Shown: piece by piece, positions 1 to 7,536 of the stretch
Numbering within the stretch: position 1 is the stretch's first letter
Layout of the letters: every line of letters starts with the position of its first letter
Assembly (NCBI GenBank): GCA_965369385.1
Contig: CBDUQP010000024.1
Coordinates: forward strand, 1-30,774
DNA: 30,774 nt
Reading direction: 5' to 3'
From: CBDUQP01 sp965369385
GTDB taxonomy: Bacteria; Planctomycetota; Phycisphaerae; SM23-33
Program-made: the position numbers and the translations under genes
The notes under the pieces: generated by a model
Databases searched by the model: none
What the model was told of the DNA's origin: nothing
What the model saw: only the letters and a program-made list of their open reading frames with translations

Positions 1-47
1 ATAGTGTTACCCATGTGCCAGGACTGATGTGTTACCTATGTAACCGG
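1..47. mobile_element. Probable terminus of an insertion sequence (partial, at window edge)
   Basis: Two near-identical 13-mers, gtgttacccatgt (4-16) and gtgttacctatgt (29-41), lie in direct orientation 25 bases apart, followed by aaccgg. Closely spaced repeated short motifs are typical of transposase-binding ends of IS21-like and related elements. The methyltransferase frame on the minus strand loses its family resemblance exactly here and stops inside the second repeat. No transposase is visible because the window begins here. The IS family is a guess; the repeat pair and its coincidence with the gene break are seen directly. Confidence 0.5.
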
Positions 48-418
48 ATTAGACCGATATCGTAGCCATACCGTTGGGAAGCCTCTATATCAGCATCCAA
101 CTGCCCACGCGACATGTCCAGCACCGTCACATTTGCACCAAGCAGCCCATACACGGCCGACTGTTGACCGCCTCCCGATGCGAGACACAGAACATTCTTG
201 CCCTTGGCGCCCTTCATCAACGTCTCGGTCGTGTCATCGCTGTTGAGCAATTCCCAATCATGTTCCGGGAGGTCGAAACGAGCATTCTCTCCGCGTCCGA
301 ATCTCGCAAGGGCCTCAATGTCCAGATCAAGCCACGGGGTCGATCGTCTCCCGCCAGTGGCAGCTTCCTGATCCCAAATACGCCTGTTCGTCTCGATAAT
401 CTTGTCCAATTCACCCAT
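32..418 (-). pseudogene. SAM-dependent methyltransferase, 3'-truncated
   Basis: This is the N-terminal part of a class I SAM methyltransferase. From the ATG at 418 it encodes 128 residues. The SAM-binding motif I is VLCLASGGG at residues 76-84, and the acidic end of strand 2 is the aspartate in VTVLDMS (about residue 101). Family members usually run to about 250 residues or more, so the rest of the Rossmann fold is missing. The last nine residues are encoded by repeat sequence of a probable insertion-sequence end. The start at 418 is chosen because AGGTGAGGTG lies just upstream; an open frame to 577 passes through tandem repeats and is unlikely to be translated. The substrate is unknown, and the product is probably non-functional. 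It lies beside a glycosyltransferase on the same strand. Confidence 0.65.
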
Positions 419-473
419 GTGAACACACCTCACCTTTCCCGATATTCCGGGAGAATGCCCAGCCTGAAATATG

Positions 474-513
474 GTGGAACGGCCGCGACGTGGAACGGCC
501 GCGACGTGGAACG
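474..513. repeat. 16-bp tandem repeat, 2.5 copies
   Basis: The unit gtggaacggccgcgac occurs at 474-489 and 490-505 without mismatch, and an 8-base partial copy follows (506-513). It lies upstream of the truncated methyltransferase gene, about 55-95 bases before its start. It may be a slippage product or a repeated binding site; the sequence does not say which. Confidence 0.9.
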
Positions 514-534
514 TCCCTGTCAATCTCCTGACAG

Positions 535-625
535 TGGCTTGTACATCGGGAGCAGGCAAGAACTCCCGAATATTCACACCCGACCCGTCTTCGCTCTGCG
601 AGCTACGTCGCGACGAGTCAGTTTC
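535..625 (-). repeat. Degenerate interspersed repeat, copy 1
   Basis: Read on the minus strand, 604-579 matches 17481-17506 at 24 of 26 positions (agctcgcagagc, then r, aagacggg). The adjoining 576-552 matches 16451-16475 at 21 of 25 positions, sharing tgaatattcg and ttgcctgc. The same order of blocks, ending in gatgtaca, is seen weakly around 17520-17545. No coding potential is evident. The copies lie between genes and differ by indels, as expected of an old dispersed family. Confidence 0.65.
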
Positions 626-691
626 GCCGTTACAAAGTACTAGTCTATGGCTTGGTGAACAAGTTATTAGTCGCGCCTATAGCAAACAACA

Positions 692-1417
692 TTATCTCGC
701 CAGAATCTCTGCCAGCAACTGATCGCGTCTACCTGCGCTCAATGCTGCCTGTTCGGGGTCGTAGGAAACGCCGAAAAAGTGAACGACCTGCATTGAAGAG
801 ATTATGTGCATCAGACCGTGCGTACGCATTGCCGCTGTCATCAGTTTGCATGTGTCCCAGAACACCTCCTCGTTCGCGTGAAGGTATTTGATGCATGACA
901 TGCCCACGTTGGCTACCACCCTCCGGAATGTCTCGGTATTACGGACAAGTGCACATGCAGGATGCAGACGCTCAGTATAGAACGCCATTCCTTCGGACTC
1001 GCTTGTGCTCTCTTCGATCCACTCCATTCTCGCCGCCACTGCGAAAGCATCTGGAGATGCCTGCAATTCTTGCAGCATGGTCCAGATCGTGTTTGCTTGC
1101 GTGAAGAATACATCTGCGTCGAGAAGCAGGTAATACTTAGCCTCAGGGTGTTGCAATATAAAGCTGCTGAGCACTTCACCGTGAGAATTATGGGGGTTAT
1201 CGGTGCTGAAGCCTGATTGCGTTAGAGAGATGTCAAGCTCTGACAAACACGCCATCAAATCAGTTGTGTCGTCCTCAGAAGCGTTATCGAGCACTTCCAG
1301 CACCATGCCAGACAAATCCTCATGCGTGGCGGCAAGAGACCGAAGCATCAACTCCATGTACTTGGAGGTATTATGATTCACAGTTACAGTATGAATTCCA
1401 GCCTCTGATGTAATCAT
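692..1417 (-). CDS. Glycosyltransferase family 2 protein
   Basis: A 241-residue GT-A fold glycosyltransferase that probably transfers a sugar from a nucleotide-sugar donor onto a surface polysaccharide or glycolipid. The N-terminus has the usual GT2 first strand and helix (HTVTVNHNTSKYMELMLRSL, residues 9-28), then VLDNAS (42-47), and a metal-binding DXD in LLLDADVFF with aspartates at about 100 and 102. The C-terminal part contains HANEEVFWDTCK, a plausible acceptor-side segment with the usual acidic residues. No membrane segments are seen, so it is probably cytosolic or peripheral. The ATG at 1417 is preceded by GAGGAG ten bases upstream. It is on the same strand as the truncated methyltransferase, suggesting a remnant surface-polysaccharide locus. 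Donor and acceptor cannot be predicted. Confidence 0.85.
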   Translation of the reverse strand: MITSEAGIHTVTVNHNTSKYMELMLRSLAATHEDLSGMVLEVLDNASEDDTTDLMACLSELDISLTQSGFSTDNPHNSHGEVLSSFILQHPEAKYYLLLDADVFFTQANTIWTMLQELQASPDAFAVAARMEWIEESTSESEGMAFYTERLHPACALVRNTETFRRVVANVGMSCIKYLHANEEVFWDTCKLMTAAMRTHGLMHIISSMQVVHFFGVSYDPEQAALSAGRRDQLLAEILAR

Positions 1418-1587
1418 CGCTTCTTGCTCCTCACAGGCGATACGAAGGATTCCCGCTACATCCCCTTAGACCGTGATTGTGGCGCATTTGTTCCTTCAAA
1501 TAACCAAGCGATATGGAATCTCTCACACCAGCCATCATCGTGGCGACATTTTCGACTATCGGCTGACGTGCGGCAAGTCAAAACAAA

Positions 1588-1623
1588 CCGGGATACCCAG
1601 CCTGAAATCAGCCGAGTATCCCG
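1588..1623 (-). terminator. Probable Rho-independent terminator of serA
   Basis: An 8-bp perfect stem, cgggatac (1589-1596) with gtatcccg (1616-1623), encloses a 19-base loop. On the minus strand the stem is followed by a T-rich run (gtttgtttt). It lies about 70 bases past the serA stop, in the right orientation. Confidence 0.55.
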
Positions 1624-1695
1624 ATTCTCCATCCACCAAGCAGCAGAACGTCAAAAAACTCTGCTACGTATCACTGCACTATTCTGCGACATCTA

Positions 1696-3327
1696 TTACT
1701 CGTCGTCACTTTCTTCGAGCGGGAGTACGGGTAGCGACAGGCTGTAGGCCGCGGTTACGAACTCCAGCCCGCGGATCTCGTCCATTATTGCATCTGACGG
1801 CTGCTGATCGAGATTGACACCAACGACGGCCATTCCGGACTTCTTCTTTCTTGAGAAGGTCAGGTCGGCGATATTGATATCGTTGCTGCCGAATATCCCG
1901 CCATAATGGCCCATAACGCCCGGTTTGTCTTCGTTGAAGATCACCGCAATATCGCCTTCGGGTTTCATCTCCATGCGGTAACCGTCCAGCGAGATAATCC
2001 GCGGGAACTTGTTGCCGAAGATCGTACCGACGACGGAACGCTTCATCTTGTCTGTATAGATGCAGACCTCCATGAGATTCGTGAACTCGCGAATCTTGGC
2101 CGACGTAATCTGCTCTAGCTCAATCCCTCGCTCGCTCATCAATCCAGGAGCGTTAATCACGTTAACCGGGAAGTCCATGTGCGGCGACAGCAGGCCGACT
2201 TCCAGATAAGTGGTCACCGGAGCGACATTCATATCCGCGATCTGCCCGCGATAAATGACCTCTACCTTTTTGATCGCGCCTGGCGTAATGCTGGAGAGCA
2301 TAAGCCCCAGACGATGGGCCAGCTCGGTGTACGGACGCAGCACATCGGGAATGGCCTTGTCGAAACCGGGAGCGTTAATCGCATTGCGAACTTCGCCACC
2401 GCGGAGCGCTTCTACAAGCTGTTCTGCCGCGTCGAGGGCTACCTGCACCTGGGCTTCTTCAGTTGATGCACCGAGGTGCGGGACGGCCAGCACGTTTTCA
2501 TGTTGAACAAGTGCCAACTCCGCTTCGGTTTCAGGCGGTTCGCTGCGATATACGTCCAGGGCTGCACCTGCGACCCTGTTTTCGTTCAGGGCCTTAAGTA
2601 GTTCGGCCTCGTCGATAATTCCACCACGTGCAGCGTTGATCAGGCGAACGGAAGGCTTCATAACTGCAAACTGCTCAGCACCGATCATGCCGGTAGTCTC
2701 GTCGGTCTTCGGTACGTGAATCGTGATATAATCAACGCGTTTGCACATCTCGTTGAGGTCCTTGACCATCTCAATTCCGCCATCGGTGCTTCCGCCGGCG
2801 AAGAACGGATCATATCCGAGAACCCGCATTTCGAAGGCGGCTGCCCTGTCTGCGACTGCGCGTCCGATGCGTCCCATTCCGATCACGCCAAGGGTCTTGC
2901 CCGCCAGTTGCGTTCCCTGGTAGGCCTTGCGATTCCACGCGCCGCTTCTCATCGACGCGTTGGCCGGGGCAATCTTGCGTGACAGTGCCATCATCAGCGT
3001 GAATGCCAGCTCGGCTGTGCTCAGCGTGTTACCGCCGGGAGTGTTCATCACGATCACGCCCTTGCTGGTGGCTACGGGGATGTCGATATTGTCCACACCG
3101 ACACCCGCACGGGCCACGCCCTTCAGGCGGCCGGGGTTTTCCAACACTTCAGCGGTAACCTTTGCGGCAGAACGAACGATCATGCCGTCATAATCACCTG
3201 CGATCTCCGCCAGTTCAGAAGGAGTCAGCCCGGCGTTTATGGTGACTTCGACGTCGGCCTGGTCTTCCAGCCATTCGATACCGACCGAACTCAATTTATC
3301 TGCAACAAGAATCTTGATCTTATCCAC
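1696..3327 (-). CDS. serA: D-3-phosphoglycerate dehydrogenase
   Basis: Oxidises 3-phosphoglycerate to 3-phosphohydroxypyruvate with NAD, the first step of serine synthesis, in the cytosol. At 543 residues it is the long bacterial form: split substrate-binding domain, NAD-binding Rossmann domain with GVIGMGRIG (147-155), an intervening allosteric substrate-binding domain (about 320-455) and a C-terminal ACT domain (about 465-540). The catalytic residues expected of the family are present: Arg234 in NAARGG, Glu263 in RSEPP and His284 in VPHLGAST. The start is GTG at 3327 with AGGAG eight bases upstream. It follows a class V aminotransferase gene on the same strand with a 140-bp gap, so the two probably form one serine-biosynthesis unit. 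The ACT domain suggests serine feedback, though this is not provable from sequence. Confidence 0.96.
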   Translation of the reverse strand: MDKIKILVADKLSSVGIEWLEDQADVEVTINAGLTPSELAEIAGDYDGMIVRSAAKVTAEVLENPGRLKGVARAGVGVDNIDIPVATSKGVIVMNTPGGNTLSTAELAFTLMMALSRKIAPANASMRSGAWNRKAYQGTQLAGKTLGVIGMGRIGRAVADRAAAFEMRVLGYDPFFAGGSTDGGIEMVKDLNEMCKRVDYITIHVPKTDETTGMIGAEQFAVMKPSVRLINAARGGIIDEAELLKALNENRVAGAALDVYRSEPPETEAELALVQHENVLAVPHLGASTEEAQVQVALDAAEQLVEALRGGEVRNAINAPGFDKAIPDVLRPYTELAHRLGLMLSSITPGAIKKVEVIYRGQIADMNVAPVTTYLEVGLLSPHMDFPVNVINAPGLMSERGIELEQITSAKIREFTNLMEVCIYTDKMKRSVVGTIFGNKFPRIISLDGYRMEMKPEGDIAVIFNEDKPGVMGHYGGIFGSNDINIADLTFSRKKKSGMAVVGVNLDQQPSDAIMDEIRGLEFVTAAYSLSLPVLPLEESDDE

Positions 3328-3413
3328 GATATATCTCCTGATGCTCAGCCCAGATAATAATGCCGGACAGAGCTTTGTAGGGATTCTCTAATTTGGAATT
3401 CACGACGCGCCCG

Positions 3414-3440
3414 CGTCACAGGCCTACAGGCAATGTGACG
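3414..3440. other. Hairpin between the aminotransferase gene and serA
   Basis: Arms cgtcaca (3414-3420) and tgtgacg (3434-3440) form a perfect 7-bp stem with a 13-base loop. No T-run follows on either strand, so it is not a clear terminator. It could attenuate, or stabilise an mRNA end, between two genes of one pathway. Confidence 0.35.
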
Positions 3441-3467
3441 TGACAGGTCCAATTCGCCCTGCAAGAA

Positions 3468-4601
3468 CTATGCCCAGTCCTTGAGTACCTTGGTGGCAGC
3501 GGCAACACCCTTGCCGATTTCCACTTTCACGCCCATGTCCGTCAGCGTGTACTCAAGTGCTGCGATCAGACCAATGGTGTCGATCAGATCAACATAGCCC
3601 ATATGGCTGGTTCGCATGATCTTGCCCTTGAGCTGGGCCTGTCCGCCGGCGACCGACATTCCGTATTTGGCTTTGAGCTTCTTGCGGAAATCATCACCAA
3701 CGCCTTCGGGGAATTCCAGTGCAGTTACCGAATCGCTCGGCTGTTGGCTGTAAACCTTCATGCCGATTTCTTCAGCGGCGACGCGGGTGGCCTTGGCGAG
3801 CAATGCTGCCCGGTCCCAAACCTTCTCGATACCGATATCATTAATCATATCGACAGCCACTCTCATGCCTCGAATAAGCGTGAGTGCGGGCGTGTAAGGC
3901 GTATCGTTATCGGCTATCGACTTGCGATATGCCTTGAGGTTCAGATAGAACGCCGGCGCGTCGATGGTGTCGATAATCTTCCATGCCTTCTCGCTGACCG
4001 CGACCGTGCCCAAGCCGGGCGGAAGCATGAATGCCTTCTGGCTGCCGGAGGCGACGATATCTACGCCCCACTCGTCAGTCTTCAGCGGCAGAACGCCGGC
4101 AGCGGTGATGCAGTCGGCAATGAGGATCGCATCGGTGTCTTTGACGACCTTGGCGATAGCTTCGAGATCGCACGCGGTGGCGGTGCAGGTTTCACTATAA
4201 ACTGTAATTACGGCGCCGTAGTCGCCGGTGGCGAGTTTTTCTTTGACTGTTTCCGGCTGAAGGGATGTACCCCAGTCCAGCACGACTTCGTCTACGTCCA
4301 AACCGTATACCTTGGCGACCTTAACCCAGCGTTCGCCGAACTTGCCGCCATTTGCGACGAGCACTTTCTTGTCGCGAGGGACCGCACATGCGATAGCTGC
4401 TTCCATGCCGGCAGTACCCGAACCGGTAATCGTCAGGACGTCATTCTCGGTCTTCAGGATTGTCTTCAAACCAACGTTGACCGCGCCCAACATCTCGCGG
4501 AACTCCGGCGTGCGGTGGTGGAAGATGGGCTTGGCCATCTCGTTGAGAACCTCAGCCGGAACGTCAGTGGGACCGGGGGTAAAAAGGCGTGACTTGATCA
4601 T
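3468..4601 (-). CDS. Class V aminotransferase (serine-pyruvate/alanine-glyoxylate type), probable phosphoserine aminotransferase
   Basis: A 377-residue fold-type I PLP enzyme. The N-terminus LFTPGPTDVP is typical of the alanine-glyoxylate/serine-pyruvate aminotransferase family. The aspartate that contacts the PLP ring nitrogen is Asp163 (IADCITAAGV) and the Schiff-base lysine is Lys189 (ASGSQKAFMLPPG). TGSGTAGMEAA (about 59-69) forms the phosphate-binding loop. The ATG at 4601 has AGGAG eight bases upstream. Its position directly before serA suggests it converts 3-phosphohydroxypyruvate to phosphoserine in place of a canonical SerC; this is inference from context. It could instead interconvert serine, glyoxylate, alanine and pyruvate. 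No serC or serB is seen in the window. Confidence 0.88.
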   Translation of the reverse strand: MIKSRLFTPGPTDVPAEVLNEMAKPIFHHRTPEFREMLGAVNVGLKTILKTENDVLTITGSGTAGMEAAIACAVPRDKKVLVANGGKFGERWVKVAKVYGLDVDEVVLDWGTSLQPETVKEKLATGDYGAVITVYSETCTATACDLEAIAKVVKDTDAILIADCITAAGVLPLKTDEWGVDIVASGSQKAFMLPPGLGTVAVSEKAWKIIDTIDAPAFYLNLKAYRKSIADNDTPYTPALTLIRGMRVAVDMINDIGIEKVWDRAALLAKATRVAAEEIGMKVYSQQPSDSVTALEFPEGVGDDFRKKLKAKYGMSVAGGQAQLKGKIMRTSHMGYVDLIDTIGLIAALEYTLTDMGVKVEIGKGVAAATKVLKDWA

Positions 4602-4959
4602 CTCTAGAACTCCTGCATCTATAAATTATGCACTGGACACATGCCGACATTGCCGCAGGCCCTTCCCACGGTTGCCATCCAGCACCGAATTTCGCATCAA
4701 TCTGCCAGCCACCATTACCCCCGAATAACGGTAAACGGTGCACTGTTACAGCAACATACCCGGCAATGCCAATGGACCAACCCAAAGCACCAACCCGGCT
4801 GTTTCGCCTGTACAAAGAACTTGCGACTTGTGCGAGTGGATAAGTATATACGCGCTGCTGCCAACTGTCAACTAAAGCAGTAGTTTAGTAAGTAATGAGT
4901 CGGCAATCTCTTGCACCACAACCCCCAAGGGGGCAAAATAGAGGTTGGAGAGTGAATTT
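4602..4959. promoter_or_regulatory. Divergent intergenic region with candidate promoter
   Basis: These 358 bases separate the minus-strand aminotransferase from a plus-strand secreted-protein gene. On the plus strand ttgcga (4821-4826), an 18-base spacer and tatata (4845-4850) form a moderate sigma70-like promoter for the latter. A short palindrome, cccccaaggggg, sits just before the ribosome-binding site of the plus-strand gene. Open frames inside the region look spurious. Confidence 0.4.
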
Positions 4960-6276
4960 GTGAAGACATATGCATACATTCTTGCGGTACTGGCTTGCCT
5001 GCTGCCATGGTCTGTGTCCGCCAACACCCCAAAGGTACCCACTATCGTTTTTGATTTCGTCAGCAAACACGACAGACCGGCGGGCCTCCAGCTTGCCGAT
5101 TCACTGCGTCTGAGACTCCGACGCACCGGGCATTTCGAAGTACTCGACCGCCTGACTACTCAGGAAAACACCGAACCCATAAACCCCAATCTGCCACAAG
5201 ATAAAGCCATAGAACAAGTAGAAGCCACTGGCGCAAAATTGGCAGTCTATGGAAGTCTCCACAAAGGCACCGATCAATTAATCGCCGACGTGGTCTGCAT
5301 CCGCCTCAAACCATCGGCCAAGCCTGCTGTCTGGCGGAAGACATTCACCGGCCGCACGCAGCGGGCAACCACCATTATCTCAAAGAAGATAGCACTCGCG
5401 ATTACGCAGGACCCCGAGTGGGCACCTCCCGAATACGGTGACGAAATCGAACCAAAACAGTTCGCCAAACCGCTTAACCCAAATGGCGATTTCGAGACTT
5501 TCGAAACTTTCGATAAAAGCGCGGCCGGATGGGACCCTCCCGACTTCGTCAGCACATTCATTATCGATGGGCCGCCAAAACGCGGCAAGGTCCTGAAGGT
5601 CCGCACCGATCTGAAGCGGGACCCATGGCTGGCGTGGCGAAGGAAGATAATCCTCGGGCAAGTTACACCCACAGCCGCCAACGCGCCCAAGATCGCTCGC
5701 GATACGGGATACTCGTCGGTTGGTGGTCTCGAAGGGATGCATTATCGCAGCACTTGGATAAAGGCAACACCCGGCATGCGGTATTGGCTGGTGGCCGACG
5801 GTATGAATAAGTCAAAGGGCGTCTCATCTCCAAAGGTGTTTATCAAGGGGTATCTGGACTGGTCCGCCAGAGCGGCCAGTATTCCGGAAAGCTCCCTTGC
5901 CCGACTGACAATTACGCCCGAACAGTTCGCCGCCATGAGCGCCGACAAACGCCGCAAACTGATCAAAGCAGACAGCCGCAAGCATCCCGAACACTACCGC
6001 CGGGAATGCTATCGGTGGTATCTGTCTTGCAAGAATAGACCGGGGCAGTGGAAACATTTCGCAGCCCCCTTCCCACCGCGTGGCGGTCTGCCGAAAAATG
6101 TGAAGTGGCTCCAGATCCAGATATACTCGTACTGGCCTCCGGGGGAGTATCTGTGGGATAATGTACATCTTTACGCTGACCCACGTCAGAAAGCCCCCAT
6201 TGCAGAGGCCGGGGCCCGCACACATGATTCCCCCCCCTCCAGATCGGCCAAAGAGAAGCCCAAAGCGAAAGAATAA
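4960..6276 (+). CDS. Secreted protein with FlgO/TolB-N-like domain and C-terminal jelly-roll-like region
   Basis: Product of about 438 residues. I choose the GTG at 4960, because GGAGAG lies just before it and the product then begins with a classical signal peptide (MKTYAYILAVLACLLPWSVSA, cut after about residue 21). A TTG at 4945 is possible but would put charged residues ahead of the signal. Residues 25-150 resemble the FlgO/CsgG/TolB N-terminal alpha-beta fold: FDFVSKHDRPAGLQLADSLR, then GHFEVLDR and LAVYGSLHKG. From residue 174, NPNGDFE and later Trp- and Tyr-rich strands look like a carbohydrate-binding jelly-roll as found in many planctomycete secreted proteins. Exact function unknown; an envelope or periplasmic role is likely. 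A 94-bp gap separates it from the next gene on the same strand. Confidence 0.7.
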   Translation: MKTYAYILAVLACLLPWSVSANTPKVPTIVFDFVSKHDRPAGLQLADSLRLRLRRTGHFEVLDRLTTQENTEPINPNLPQDKAIEQVEATGAKLAVYGSLHKGTDQLIADVVCIRLKPSAKPAVWRKTFTGRTQRATTIISKKIALAITQDPEWAPPEYGDEIEPKQFAKPLNPNGDFETFETFDKSAAGWDPPDFVSTFIIDGPPKRGKVLKVRTDLKRDPWLAWRRKIILGQVTPTAANAPKIARDTGYSSVGGLEGMHYRSTWIKATPGMRYWLVADGMNKSKGVSSPKVFIKGYLDWSARAASIPESSLARLTITPEQFAAMSADKRRKLIKADSRKHPEHYRRECYRWYLSCKNRPGQWKHFAAPFPPRGGLPKNVKWLQIQIYSYWPPGEYLWDNVHLYADPRQKAPIAEAGARTHDSPPSRSAKEKPKAKE

Positions 6277-6370
6277 TGCGAATGATTCATACAAACATGA
6301 AGAATGCTATGACTTCCAGCATGAAAGGGCCTTCCAGCCTGCACACAAATCGTTGGCGGATAATCTGACC

Positions 6371-7456
6371 ATGCTGTACAAGAACTATGGAAATACAGGC
6401 GAGCAGATATCCGCAATCGGATTTGGCGGAATGCGATTTGAATCGCCACATGATATAGACGCCAATGCTGAATTGGTTCTCCATGCGAACTCGCGCGGGA
6501 TCAACTACTTTGATACGACTCCGTCATACTGTGAGGGTCAAAGCGAACTCATCTTCGGTGCGGCCCTTTCGCAAATGAACCGCAATGAAGTGTTCATCTC
6601 CACCAAAAGCAACTGCGCAGACGGCGACGAACTTCGCAACCAGATAGAAGCGTCGCTCAAACGCCTCGGCGTCGACCAGATAGACATGTTCCACATCTGG
6701 TGGGTAGTGAATATGGATTCATGGCGCGGCCGGGTTGACGGCGGAGCCATCAAAGCAGCAATCAAGACCAAGGAAGAAGGACTCATCAAGTACCTGGCGA
6801 TATCGTCACACTTGCAGAGCGACGAGCTCAAGACTGTCCTGGACGAAGCCCCGTTTGACGGAGTGACCCTTGGATACAGCGCTATCAACTTCCCCTACCG
6901 CCAGGAGGCTATTGAGCATGCACACGCAACGGGGCTGGGCGTAGTAACTATGAACCCACTTGGCGGAGGAATGATCCCAAGACATGCCGAACGTTTCAAC
7001 TTCATTCGCGATGAGAACGATGATTCGGTGGTATCGGCGGCCCTGCGTTTTAACGTATCCCAGGCGGCGATTACGTGCGCCCTGGTTGGCTTCACGACCA
7101 GGGATCACATAGACCAGGCGTGCGATGCGATGGAGGGATTCAGTCCGTACAGCGAGTCACACACTCAAATGATACGAGATCGTGTGGAGGCGTCTTTCGA
7201 CGATTTGTGTACCGGCTGCGGATATTGCCTTCCCTGTCCCAGTGAAATGAACATTCCACAAATGATGGATGCATATAACTACCACCTGCTGGGATGCCCT
7301 GATAAACTGGTATCGCAGCGTTTGCTTTGGCACTGGCAGTTGAAACCGGCAGATGCCAGCGTGTGCACCAGGTGTGGAAAGTGCGAGAAACGCTGCACAC
7401 AACACCTGCCGATTATGGATCGCATGCGAGAGCTGTCACAACTGCCTGACTATTGA
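6371..7456 (+). CDS. Aldo/keto reductase with C-terminal [4Fe-4S] domain
   Basis: A 361-residue NAD(P)H-type aldo/keto reductase fused to a ferredoxin-like tail. The barrel begins MLYKNYGNTGEQISAIGFGG. The catalytic tetrad of the superfamily is visible as Asp48, Tyr53, Lys79 and His108. The tail has two clusters of cysteines: C280, C283, C286, C290 (CTGCGYCLPC) and C332, C335, C338, C342 (CTRCGKCEKRC), each a CxxCxxCxxxC motif able to hold a [4Fe-4S] cluster. This architecture is widespread in anaerobes and planctomycetes, but its substrates are mostly unknown. The ATG at 6371 matches the conserved family start; the frame stays open upstream to 6161, overlapping the previous gene, and that part is not conserved. 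The ribosome-binding site is weak (ggcgga). Confidence 0.88.
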   Translation: MLYKNYGNTGEQISAIGFGGMRFESPHDIDANAELVLHANSRGINYFDTTPSYCEGQSELIFGAALSQMNRNEVFISTKSNCADGDELRNQIEASLKRLGVDQIDMFHIWWVVNMDSWRGRVDGGAIKAAIKTKEEGLIKYLAISSHLQSDELKTVLDEAPFDGVTLGYSAINFPYRQEAIEHAHATGLGVVTMNPLGGGMIPRHAERFNFIRDENDDSVVSAALRFNVSQAAITCALVGFTTRDHIDQACDAMEGFSPYSESHTQMIRDRVEASFDDLCTGCGYCLPCPSEMNIPQMMDAYNYHLLGCPDKLVSQRLLWHWQLKPADASVCTRCGKCEKRCTQHLPIMDRMRELSQLPDY

Positions 7457-7536
7457 GCCGATGGCAGAGCCGAGCCTGTAGGCCGCTTCATGAACAAATC
7501 GCCCGCAAATAGATAATGACAAAGGAAAACCAGACA

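Larger units (their letters stand above)
419..691. other. Intergenic stretch rich in short repeats
   Basis: No gene is supported in these 273 bases. They hold a 13-base motif (458-470) that recurs at 1596-1608, a 16-base tandem repeat (474-513), and a degenerate interspersed repeat (about 535-625, minus orientation) with relatives elsewhere in the window. Open frames here are short and resemble nothing known. Confidence 0.7.

Noticed and set aside
419..577. N-terminal extension of the methyltransferase frame up to 577
   Set aside because: It is encoded by tandem and interspersed repeats; a good ribosome site precedes the internal ATG at 418.
1424..1817. Two overlapping plus-strand frames of 107 and 114 codons before and into serA
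   Set aside because: They run into the antisense end of serA, overlap each other, lack ribosome sites and include the putative terminator hairpin.
3603..4592. 329-codon open frame antisense to the aminotransferase gene
   Set aside because: It lies wholly opposite a clear PLP enzyme and has no recognisable motif; it is a codon-bias shadow.
4564..4815. 83-codon minus-strand frame upstream of the aminotransferase gene
   Set aside because: It overlaps the aminotransferase start in another frame, and its composition is not protein-like; the region is better read as leader sequence.
6161..6370. Upstream extension of the aldo/keto reductase frame
   Set aside because: It overlaps the previous gene by more than 100 bases and the added residues precede the conserved family start.
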